Assembly (NCBI GenBank): GCA_016710745.1
Contig: JADJVB010000010.1
Span: forward strand, 1,674,001-1,738,000
Reading direction: 5' to 3'
DNA: 64,000 nt
Origin: Chitinophagaceae bacterium
GTDB lineage: Bacteria > Bacteroidota > Bacteroidia > Chitinophagales > Chitinophagaceae
Within the stretch, counting starts at the first letter, position 1. Every line of letters starts with the position of its first letter. Shown here one piece after another: positions 34,864-42,635 of the stretch. The notes under the pieces are model-generated. The model was not told where the DNA came from and made no database searches. It saw nothing but the letters and a program-made list of their open reading frames with translations. The translations under genes and the position numbers were made by a program.

Positions 34864-37800
34864 TTGCAAAGCAAACCGGATAATAAGCGACGATTTTTTA
34901 AAAACAGCTACCTGCTGATTACGGCCGTTTGCTTTATCATCCTGTCTTTTTTCGTAGAAAATTACTGGTCGGGTAATTCGTCGGTAGCTACAGTTGGCAA
35001 ACAAATTGAAAACTATATACACAGCCAGGAACTGGATTTTAATAAATTAACAGCCGACACGGGCCTGCTTCGTCGCATTTCAAATAAGCAATATGACGAA
35101 AAAGAGCTGGATCTGCTGGCCGCAAAGCCTTATTTTTTTTTCCATTATTTTGTAAACGACATCGGGCAACAGCAACTCAATTTCTGGAATTCTCAAACTG
35201 TTTTGCCGGGCAGCGGGATCAGGTTTTCGGCCGACAGTATAGGATTTGCTTTACTTGAAAACGGATATTATGTGTGGTTGAAAAAAAATACGGCCGCGCA
35301 GGTTACGATCGCATTAATTCCGGTAAAATGGAATTATTTTATTACCAATAAATACCTGCAAAATACTTTTGCAACCGGAAAGGAAATTGAACGTAATTAT
35401 GATATTGCTGCCGGAGCAGGCGGCACGGCGATAAGATCCAAATCGGGAAAGCCCCTCTTTTCCCTTACCGAAAAACCCGGCAGTGTGGTGCCAAAGAACA
35501 ACCGTGTTACTATATGGTTGCGCATTATGGCCAGCCTGCTGCTGTTGTTATTTATACATTTGCTGGCCTCTGCGATCGCTTCAAAACAAAGCCTTGGAAA
35601 AGCTCTGTTTTTTTTATTACCCACGATAATTGTTTTGCGCTGGATCAGTTATTATTTCCCGATTCCAATAAATTTCCGGCAGTTCGAGCTGTTTAATCCT
35701 ATGGTGTATGCCTCGAATGTCTTCCTGCCATCGCTGGGCGATCTATTGATAAATTCGGTATTGTTTACCTGGATCCTGTTTTTTATACACAACCGGATCT
35801 ACAAGCGGAAAACAAGCCTGGCGAATCAGAAGCCGGTAGCGAAATGGCTGATACTGATCGGGGTTTGTATAGCATTGCTGGCCGCTGCTTTTGCGGCAGG
35901 TCAGATCATCAGCGGCATGGTGGCCGATTCGAATATCTCCTTTGATGTTATTAATTTCTTCACGCTGAATATCTACAGTATTATCGGATTTGGCGTACTC
36001 TGTTGTATTGCCATCGCTTATTTTTTGTTAAGCCGTATGCTCTTGTACCTGGTAAAACCGCTGCTGAATAAAAAGTATTGGGAATTGTACTTAACCATCG
36101 CTGTTTGCGGACTTATTTTTCTTAGTTTCCAGATGAGTGTTTCCTATGTTTTGTTTCGGTTGTATATTCTTACCTGGCTGTTGCTGTATGTGTTTTTATT
36201 GAACCGGGAGGATCTGGAAACGCCGGTAACCCGAATCAATTCAACGCGGCTGATTTTTTGGCTGTTCTTTTTTTCCGTAACTATTACAAGCGTAATCGTT
36301 TCAGAAAATGGGAGTAAAGAACTCCGTAAGCGGAAGTACTATGCCGAAACCCTGTCAACAAAATCGAATCCGGGCAGCGAAAGGCTGTTAAATTCATTAT
36401 TAACCGATTTCAGAAATGATTATTTAGCTGCCAATTTTTACAGGTTTTCATCCAACCGGTCAAACCAGTTTTTTAAAGACAGCCTGGTGAATGGAAATTT
36501 TTCGGGATATACCAATAATTATGAAACCAAAATATTTACGTTCGATGCAAAAGAGGCTCCGCTTTTCAACCAGGAAGACGTGGGCTTTGACGAATTGAAT
36601 GCGGTTTTGAAAACGCAGGCCAAACCAACTAACATTCCAGGTCTGTTTTATTACGATGAATCCTACGACCGCTTTAGTTATATCAGCCGGATTACCGTAA
36701 CCAATTACGATATCGATACCATGGGATATGTGTTTGTGCTGGCCAATCCAAAAAAGCATAAAACAGAAGCTTTAAACCTGGAACTGTTTTCCCGTGGCGA
36801 GGATAACGCAATAGAGCATTCTACCAAATATGCATTTGCGGTTTATAATAACCTGAAACTTATAAACAGTCATAACGACTATGCCTTTGCCACCAGGCTA
36901 AACGCGCAGGAGGTACCAACCGTTGAATTTACCCGCGTCAATAAAAACGGATACGACGAGCTTTGGTATAAGGCAAGCCCCGGAGAAATTGTAATCATTA
37001 CCAAGGAGAATAATTTTTTTATAGAGGCCATAACCCTGTTTTCTTATATGTTCTGTGCTTTTTTACTTGTGGCCGGACTATTTTGGTTGCTGAATATTAT
37101 GATCAGGGCCAGGTTAAACAAGGAAAAAATAAAATATTACTGGCAATTAAGCATCCGAAACCAGATTCATGGAACGGTTATTTTTATCAGTGTGCTTTCC
37201 TTCCTGGTGATCGGCCTGGCCACGATCTTGTTTTTTATCAGCCGATACCATAACAGTAACCGGGAAAAACTGAGCCGCGTGATTCATGTTATGGAAAATG
37301 AAGTGCGGATTTCCCTGTCCGAGATGTCAGTTGCCGACAATCCATTTGTTGTTGGCAGCGATGAGTTCGCAAAAACACTGGAGAAAACGATTGGGAAAAT
37401 TTCCGAAATACACGCTGTTGATATAAATCTCTATGATCTTGATGGTAATTTACGGGTGTCTTCCCTGCCATTGCCCTATAACAAAGGGGTTATCAGTAAA
37501 AAAATGGATCCGCTTGCGTTTTATATCCTGAACCAGAAAAAACAGGTTCAGTATTTTCAAACTGAAGAAATTGGCAATCTCAGCTTTATCAGTAATTATG
37601 TTCCGGTGATCGACGCTACCGGGAGGGAATATGCATACCTGAACATCCCCTATTTCACCAGCGAAAGTAAATTGCAGGAGGAAATTGCTAACTTCCTGGT
37701 TACCATAATTAACCTGAACGCCTTTATTTTTCTGATTGCCGGGATTATAGCCTTATTTATCACCAACCGGATCACCCGGTCTTTTTCATTGATCAGCGAA

Positions 37801-38628
37801 AAAATGAAGGCCGTTAACCTCGGACAACATAACGAAGCAATTGAATGGAACCGACATGATGAGATCGGGGAATTGGTGGGCGAATACAATAAAATGGTTG
37901 CTAAACTGGACGAAGGCGCATTGGCGTTGGCCAAAAGCGAAAGGGAGAGTGCCTGGCGCGAAATGGCGAGGCAGGTGGCTCATGAAATAAAGAATCCGTT
38001 AACACCCATGAAACTCAGTTTACAGTATTTGCAGAAATCGATCATCAATAAATCACCTAATGTAGCGGAGTTAACGGCCGGGGTTGCCAAAACACTGGTT
38101 GAACAAATAGAACATTTAAATCACATTGCGGGGGAGTTCAGCCAGTTTGCGAATATTGGTAATCCAAAAAATGAAATTTTTAATTTAAATGAAATAATCA
38201 ATACGGTTGTTGAGTTACATGCCATCGACGACCGTATTCACATTTACTGGAACCCGGCTGTTGAACAGGTGCTGGTTGAGGCTGATAAAACGCACCAAAA
38301 CCGGCTGTTCACCAATCTTATTTTAAATGCCATGCAGGCGATACCCGGCGAAAGAACCGTTGAAATACAAATTACCGAAGAAGTAAAAGATGACAAGGTT
38401 TTGATTAAAGTGAAAGACAATGGAATGGGCATTCCCGGGGAATTACAGGCTAAAATATTCACGCCCAATTTTACAACCAAAACATCGGGTACGGGGCTGG
38501 GACTGGCTATGAGTAAAGGTATTGTTGAACAGGCCAGGGGAAGGATCTGGTTTGAAACTGAAGAAGGAGTGGGGACCACTTTTTTTATTGAATTACCGGT
38601 GCATCAGGTGGCGCAAACAACTGTTTAA
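34864..38628 (+). CDS. Large NtrY-like sensor histidine kinase
   Basis: It begins at a TTG, 5 bp after mazG and immediately after an in-frame TAA at 34861; no nearby ATG exists, so TTG is the only plausible start. The 1254 residues have a first membrane helix at about 12-30, a periplasmic domain, a cluster of about nine helices between 220 and 490, and a second long periplasmic domain. A further membrane helix, a dCACHE/PAS-like region and a membrane segment with HAMP (TNRITRSFSLISEKMKAVNL) follow. The kinase core is REMARQVAHEIKNPLTPMKL, NLILNAMQAIPGE and GTGLGLAMSKGI. No response regulator gene is adjacent. Confidence 0.9.
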   Translation: MQSKPDNKRRFFKNSYLLITAVCFIILSFFVENYWSGNSSVATVGKQIENYIHSQELDFNKLTADTGLLRRISNKQYDEKELDLLAAKPYFFFHYFVNDIGQQQLNFWNSQTVLPGSGIRFSADSIGFALLENGYYVWLKKNTAAQVTIALIPVKWNYFITNKYLQNTFATGKEIERNYDIAAGAGGTAIRSKSGKPLFSLTEKPGSVVPKNNRVTIWLRIMASLLLLLFIHLLASAIASKQSLGKALFFLLPTIIVLRWISYYFPIPINFRQFELFNPMVYASNVFLPSLGDLLINSVLFTWILFFIHNRIYKRKTSLANQKPVAKWLILIGVCIALLAAAFAAGQIISGMVADSNISFDVINFFTLNIYSIIGFGVLCCIAIAYFLLSRMLLYLVKPLLNKKYWELYLTIAVCGLIFLSFQMSVSYVLFRLYILTWLLLYVFLLNREDLETPVTRINSTRLIFWLFFFSVTITSVIVSENGSKELRKRKYYAETLSTKSNPGSERLLNSLLTDFRNDYLAANFYRFSSNRSNQFFKDSLVNGNFSGYTNNYETKIFTFDAKEAPLFNQEDVGFDELNAVLKTQAKPTNIPGLFYYDESYDRFSYISRITVTNYDIDTMGYVFVLANPKKHKTEALNLELFSRGEDNAIEHSTKYAFAVYNNLKLINSHNDYAFATRLNAQEVPTVEFTRVNKNGYDELWYKASPGEIVIITKENNFFIEAITLFSYMFCAFLLVAGLFWLLNIMIRARLNKEKIKYYWQLSIRNQIHGTVIFISVLSFLVIGLATILFFISRYHNSNREKLSRVIHVMENEVRISLSEMSVADNPFVVGSDEFAKTLEKTIGKISEIHAVDINLYDLDGNLRVSSLPLPYNKGVISKKMDPLAFYILNQKKQVQYFQTEEIGNLSFISNYVPVIDATGREYAYLNIPYFTSESKLQEEIANFLVTIINLNAFIFLIAGIIALFITNRITRSFSLISEKMKAVNLGQHNEAIEWNRHDEIGELVGEYNKMVAKLDEGALALAKSERESAWREMARQVAHEIKNPLTPMKLSLQYLQKSIINKSPNVAELTAGVAKTLVEQIEHLNHIAGEFSQFANIGNPKNEIFNLNEIINTVVELHAIDDRIHIYWNPAVEQVLVEADKTHQNRLFTNLILNAMQAIPGERTVEIQITEEVKDDKVLIKVKDNGMGIPGELQAKIFTPNFTTKTSGTGLGLAMSKGIVEQARGRIWFETEEGVGTTFFIELPVHQVAQTTV

Positions 38629-40316
38629 TACGCCTGAACTTTGGCCAGTTTTCTTTTCTTTATAAAAGTTTCAAAGGCTGCCAGATTCAGGCTGCTTACA
38701 TTCTGCTCTTTGGTAACCATCCCTTTTTGTGCTGCCAACACACCATACCTGGTATCTTTAAAGCCTTCGATACTATGTGCATCAGGGTCGATCGATATCA
38801 TCACTCCTTTTTCCAACGCATAATCAATATGTCGCCAGTCAATATCCAGGCGACTTGGGTGGGCATTCAATTCTATCGCCACCTCATTGGCTGCACAGGC
38901 ATCAATTATTTTTTTATGGTCAACGGGATAACCTTTTCGGCTGAGTAATAGCCGGCCGGTCATATGGCCCAGTATGGTTGTGTACGGATTTTCGATAGCC
39001 GTGATCAGGCGCTGCATGGCTTTCTCTTCGGTCATTTTTAAGATACTATGTACCGATGCGATCACCAGGTCGAATGTGCCAAGTACGGCATTGGAATAGT
39101 CTAAGCTGCCATCGTATAAAATATCACTTTCTATGCTTTTAAATATTTTAAAACCGCCAAGCTTTTTATTTAATTCCTCAATAAGTTGATGTTGCGCACT
39201 GATTTTTTCTTCATGAAGGCCCTGCGCATAAAAAGCACTTTTGCTGTGGTCGCTGATTACCAGGTATTCAAAACCCTGTTCTTTGGCGGCGATCGCCATT
39301 TCTTCCAGTGTGTTACTGCCATCGCTCCAGTTACTGTGGCTATGGATGATGCCTTTGATATCGCCGGGTTGAATTAACTGAGGCAATGGGGATGTTTTAG
39401 CCCTGTCGATGACCCCTGCTGTTTCTCTTAAGCAGGGTGGAATGTAATGGATACCTGCCAGTTTAAAAATAGACCGGTCAGCATCCGGGCCGGTCACCGA
39501 ATAATCAATATCAGGAAATTGTGTTACAAAAGCCTCCGAAAAAGCGGCACTGCCGGATTTTATAAACAATTGTTTCTCCATGGCCTGTGCCCCGGTATAC
39601 AACCTTAGTTTTAGGCCGTTCAACAGCCTGTACAGCAGGTTGTCGTCATGCTCTTCCAGCAATTCGGGGGGATTTACAGATTGGAACCTGGGCTTTATTA
39701 ATTCATTGGTACTGTTTATAACATATTCCAGCTCATCGATGATCTCCAATTGCCTTTTAAAAGCGCCCGTAATGAATACATTTTCGGGTGAAAATAGTTT
39801 TTGCAGGTAAGTCGTGATCTGCGGTTCTACGGCTTCAACCTGGGGATATAAATAACTGCCCTGGTTGCTTATATAGTACTCGATGGTTTCTGCAATATTC
39901 TGCTGCGTTTTTTCGCCGAAACCTTTGTAAAGTTTTAAACGGTTTTCCTGGCAGGCATATAACAGTTCGCCGATACTTTCGATTTCCATCTCTTTCCAGA
40001 TGGTTGAAATTTTTTTAGGTCCAATGCCTTTTATATTCAGCATTTCAATAACACCTTTCGGCGTTTTTTCGATCAACTCATCCAAAACCTGTAAAGAACC
40101 TGTTTCTAAAATTTCTATGATTTTTTTACCGGAAGACTCTCCAATACCCCTGATCTCAAAAATTTTTTCCCTGGGTGTTTCACTTAATGGCAAGGATAAT
40201 TTTTCGATGTTGAACGCGGCGGAAGCGTATGATTTTGCCTTAAAATTATTTTCTGCGTGGATGTCCATTAATTTGCTCAAAAGGCTGAAAATGTCGGCAA
40301 TTTGGTAATTATCCAT
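38625..40316 (-). CDS. PolX-like HhH/PHP protein, polymerase acids replaced
   Basis: This 563-residue protein follows the PolX order. An N-terminal 8-kDa-like domain with helix-hairpin-helix (FEIRGIGESSGKKI, LNIKGIGPKKI) comes first, then a polymerase palm and a C-terminal PHP domain from about 320. Palm residues do not match catalysis: where PolX has the D-x-D pair this has E195-L-E197 (KRQLEIIDELEYVI), and the third Asp before L-R is Lys236 (GLKLRL). PHP metal-site motifs are complete: HSHSNWSDG (325-333), VISDHS, ESDIL, IASVH, GHMTGR, ELNAHPSRLD and DPDAHS. It is therefore a probable phosphoesterase/nuclease without polymerase activity. The 3' end overlaps the convergent kinase gene by 4 bp. 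Confidence 0.88.
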   Translation of the reverse strand: MDNYQIADIFSLLSKLMDIHAENNFKAKSYASAAFNIEKLSLPLSETPREKIFEIRGIGESSGKKIIEILETGSLQVLDELIEKTPKGVIEMLNIKGIGPKKISTIWKEMEIESIGELLYACQENRLKLYKGFGEKTQQNIAETIEYYISNQGSYLYPQVEAVEPQITTYLQKLFSPENVFITGAFKRQLEIIDELEYVINSTNELIKPRFQSVNPPELLEEHDDNLLYRLLNGLKLRLYTGAQAMEKQLFIKSGSAAFSEAFVTQFPDIDYSVTGPDADRSIFKLAGIHYIPPCLRETAGVIDRAKTSPLPQLIQPGDIKGIIHSHSNWSDGSNTLEEMAIAAKEQGFEYLVISDHSKSAFYAQGLHEEKISAQHQLIEELNKKLGGFKIFKSIESDILYDGSLDYSNAVLGTFDLVIASVHSILKMTEEKAMQRLITAIENPYTTILGHMTGRLLLSRKGYPVDHKKIIDACAANEVAIELNAHPSRLDIDWRHIDYALEKGVMISIDPDAHSIEGFKDTRYGVLAAQKGMVTKEQNVSSLNLAAFETFIKKRKLAKVQAY

Positions 40317-40372
40317 TTTTTGAATTGTGGTGGTAAATGTAAGAAGAATAAAAAAAAGCGATTGCTAAAAAT

Positions 40373-40597
40373 TTATTTTTTGGAATAGAGCAGGATTATT
40401 TCAGGAATCAGAGCCGGCTGTTTTTGTTTAAAAAAAATATTGTTGTGCAATTGGCCGTCAACAAATTTGCCGGATATGGGTTCGTGCAGCGTAATAAAAA
40501 AAATAGTAAAAAGTAAAATAAAAATTCGTAAAAAGAAGTTGTTGCGGAGAAAAATTAAACGGGTCGTTTTAATTTTCAAAAAACAGGGGTGGCTCAA
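40373..40597 (-). CDS. Possible small membrane protein (low confidence)
   Basis: The frame encodes 74 residues with one hydrophobic segment (RIFILLFTIFFITL) and a C-terminal polar half. No family is recognised. It is in the AT-rich 370-bp gap between the PolX-like gene and the H1-like gene, which otherwise holds only the terminator at 40621-40653. The frame may be chance. Confidence 0.3.
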   Translation of the reverse strand: MSHPCFLKIKTTRLIFLRNNFFLRIFILLFTIFFITLHEPISGKFVDGQLHNNIFFKQKQPALIPEIILLYSKK

Positions 40598-40620
40598 AAG
40601 CTTTTCTGGTAAAGGGTTTT

Positions 40621-40653
40621 AAAGAAAAAGTCCCGATACAAGATCGGGACTTT
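40621..40653 (-). terminator. Terminator after the H1-like gene
   Basis: An 11-bp stem AAAGTCCCGAT/ATCGGGACTTT with a 5-base loop and a T-rich tail on the minus strand. It contains the TCCCGAT/ATCGGGA core. Confidence 0.82.
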
Positions 40654-40684
40654 AATGATATTCTGCTTTTTAAAAAAGCGAAGA

Positions 40685-40866
40685 TTACTTCTTCTTTGCA
40701 GCAGCTTTTTTAGGAGCGGCTTTCTTTGCAGCAGCTTTTTTAGGAGCAGCTTTCTTTGCAGCTTTTTTAGGAGCGGCTTTCTTTGCAGCAGCTTTTTTAG
40801 GAGCAGCTTTTTTTGCAGCGGCTTTTTTGGAGCAGCTTTTTTTGCAGCTTTTTTCTTTGTTGCCAT
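40685..40866 (-). pseudogene. Histone H1-like Lys/Ala-rich protein, one base short of an intact frame
   Basis: The minus strand from the ATG at 40866 begins MATKKKAAKKAAPKK. Restoring one base at about 40828 keeps repeats of A-A-P-K-K-A-A-A-K-K to a TAA at 40685-40687, giving 60 residues. As read, the frame slips at codon 13: every other Pro repeat is CCT-A6-GC, but here it is CC-A6-GC, so the T of the Pro codon is missing. The slipped frame would give a Leu/Lys-rich product running on to 40594, which is not protein-like. Proteins of this kind bind DNA non-specifically. Either it is a sequencing undercall in a repetitive region or a real disruption. Confidence 0.83.
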
Positions 40867-40946
40867 TTTTTTAAAATTTAATTGGTTAGTAAATAATACT
40901 TAAAAATAAATACATTTTTCAAACTACCAAAAAAAATATCAAAAAA

Positions 40947-41213
40947 TTATGCGCTGGCTTCAACAGCAGCAACCGATACAACTGTTTTATCTCCCCTGGT
41001 TTTTTTGAATTCAACCAGTCCATCTGTTAAGGCAAAAATGGTAAAGTCTCTTCCAACTCCAACATTTTTTCCGGGATGATATGTTGTTCCGCGTTGACGG
41101 ATAATTATGTTTCCTGCAATAGCCGGCTGACCGCCGTAGATTTTTACGCCCAGTCTTTTACTGTGCGAATCACGACCGTTCTTTACCGAGCCTTCACCTT
41201 TTTTGTGTGCCAT
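40947..41213 (-). CDS. rpmA: 50S ribosomal protein L27
   Basis: This 88-residue protein starts MAHKKGEGSVKNGRDSHSKR and carries GVKIYGGQPAIAGNIIIRQR, then GTTYHPGKNVGVGRDFTIFA, all L27 signatures. The N-terminal Met-Ala-His-Lys-Lys reaches the peptidyl-transferase centre. It is 86 bp after rplU on the same strand; the gap holds imperfect AGTTTAT repeats. Confidence 0.97.
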   Translation of the reverse strand: MAHKKGEGSVKNGRDSHSKRLGVKIYGGQPAIAGNIIIRQRGTTYHPGKNVGVGRDFTIFALTDGLVEFKKTRGDKTVVSVAAVEASA

Positions 41214-41299
41214 TTCTTTAAGTTTATAAGTTTATGAGTTTACGAGTTTATACGTTAACAAGTGCATTTAAACTTATCAATTTCTAAACCATTAACTAA

Positions 41300-41605
41300 T
41301 TAAGCGATTGCAGTTACTTTAATGTGCGTATACTGCGTACGATGTCCGTGCTTTTTACGGAAACCCTTTCTTCTTTTCATTTTAAAAGCGATCACTTTAT
41401 CGCCCTTCACCAGGTCGCTGATAATTTCAGCTGTAACCACGGCTTTTACATCCGATCCCATGGCAACGTTTCCGTCGTTATCGGTCATCAATACTTCAGA
41501 AAATTCAACTGAATCTCCGGTCTTTCCCTCGATATGAGGTACGTATAAGCTATCGCCTGCTTTTACTTTGAATTGCTGGCCTGCTATTTTTACTACTGCT
41601 AACAT
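41300..41605 (-). CDS. rplU: 50S ribosomal protein L21
   Basis: The ATG at 41605 starts MLAVVKIAGQQFKVKAGDSL, the L21 N-terminus. Further signatures are VMLTDNDGNVAMGS and KMKRRKGFRKKHGHRTQYTH. The 101-residue length matches the family. A longer frame to 41713 is non-homologous and overlaps the next gene's leader. It is transcribed with rpmA from a TACCTTTG promoter 23 bp upstream. Confidence 0.97.
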   Translation of the reverse strand: MLAVVKIAGQQFKVKAGDSLYVPHIEGKTGDSVEFSEVLMTDNDGNVAMGSDVKAVVTAEIISDLVKGDKVIAFKMKRRKGFRKKHGHRTQYTHIKVTAIA

Positions 41606-41627
41606 AAAATTCCCAAATTTAGGACGG

Positions 41628-41635
41628 CAAAGGTA
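41628..41635 (-). promoter_or_regulatory. Putative -7 element TACCTTTG for rplU-rpmA
   Basis: The minus strand reads TTACCTTTGCCGTCC, sharing 15 bases with the rpmB leader box at 55618. Its -33 TTG is not visible. Confidence 0.5.
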
Positions 41636-41781
41636 AGGGTTTAGCTTCAGAATTAATCCATGTTTTTGAAAAAATATACACTTAATAACTGCGTTTGGGG
41701 AAAACAAGGCCATTAACCTGTTATTTTAACCAACAAACAGCTTTATTTACAGCATATTCTCGTTATTTTCGTCACCTGATT

Positions 41782-42552
41782 ATGAACCAAATAACCCGTT
41801 TTTTCCAGATTATCTTCACAGTTTATGCCTTTTTTATATTTGTTGGCTTTATGCTGCTCATTTTTCCGGTGGCTGTTTTGGCTTCATTTTTCGGAAAAAT
41901 AAAGGGAGGGAATGTCGTTTACTGGCTTTGTCATCTTTGGGCCGACTTCTTTTTATTTATGATTGGTATTTCCCATCGCAACTTATATGAAGTGCCACAT
42001 GACCGGACTAAACAGTATGTTTTTATATTTAATCATATTTCCTATATGGACATACCGGTTATTCTTAAAACAATTCGCCGGCAACATGTCAGGGTATTGG
42101 GCAAGGCTGAAATGGCAAAAGTGCCCCTTTTTGGTTTTTTATATAAAACAGCCGCGGTAATGGTTGACCGGGGCGACCCGGAGAAAAGGGCCCGAAGTGT
42201 TGAACAACTTATCGCGGTATTAAAAAAGGGTATTTCAATTGTAATAGCGCCTGAAGGTACTTTTAACATGACGCATAAGCCTTTGAAAGATTTTTATGAT
42301 GGTGCATTTAAAGTTGCCATTGAAACACAAACACCAATCAAGCCTTTGTTATTTTTAGATACCTACGACAGGATGGGGTATGAATCCATATTTTCAATTA
42401 AGCCAGGCAGGTCAAGATCCGTTTATCTGGACGAAGTGTCGGTAGAAGGACTTAGCCTGGAAGATGTTGACCAGTTGAAGGAGAAAGTATATCAAATAAT
42501 GGAAACCAAGTTGATTGAATACAAAGGAAGCTGGATAAGATCAATGTCATAG
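41782..42552 (+). CDS. 1-acyl-sn-glycerol-3-phosphate acyltransferase (PlsC family)
   Basis: The ATG at 41782 gives 256 residues. An N-terminal membrane helix (IIFTVYAFFIFVGFMLLIF) precedes the acyltransferase blocks. Block I is NHISYMDIPV (HxxxxD), block II is GFLYKTAAVMVDRGDPEKR and block III is VIAPEGTFNMTHKPL. It should add the second acyl chain to lysophosphatidic acid in the inner membrane. The frame extends upstream to 41695, but the helix starts at MNQITRF, so I chose the ATG at 41782. Confidence 0.93.
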   Translation: MNQITRFFQIIFTVYAFFIFVGFMLLIFPVAVLASFFGKIKGGNVVYWLCHLWADFFLFMIGISHRNLYEVPHDRTKQYVFIFNHISYMDIPVILKTIRRQHVRVLGKAEMAKVPLFGFLYKTAAVMVDRGDPEKRARSVEQLIAVLKKGISIVIAPEGTFNMTHKPLKDFYDGAFKVAIETQTPIKPLLFLDTYDRMGYESIFSIKPGRSRSVYLDEVSVEGLSLEDVDQLKEKVYQIMETKLIEYKGSWIRSMS

Positions 42553-42617
42553 AGTTCCAACCTTTTTGAAAAAGATTAAATTTAAACAGCCCATTAAAAG
42601 GTTGGCAACCCTTTGGT

Positions 42618-42625
42618 TAACTTTG
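42618..42625 (+). promoter_or_regulatory. Putative -7 element TAACTTTG for priA
   Basis: A TAnnTTTG match ends 10 bp before the ATG of priA. A TTG lies 13 bases upstream, shorter than the usual spacing. Confidence 0.4.
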
Positions 42626-42635
42626 GGGATATTAG

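Noticed and set aside
41214..41299. AGTTTAT repeats between rpmA and rplU
   Set aside because: They are short, imperfect and AT-rich; chance is the simplest explanation.
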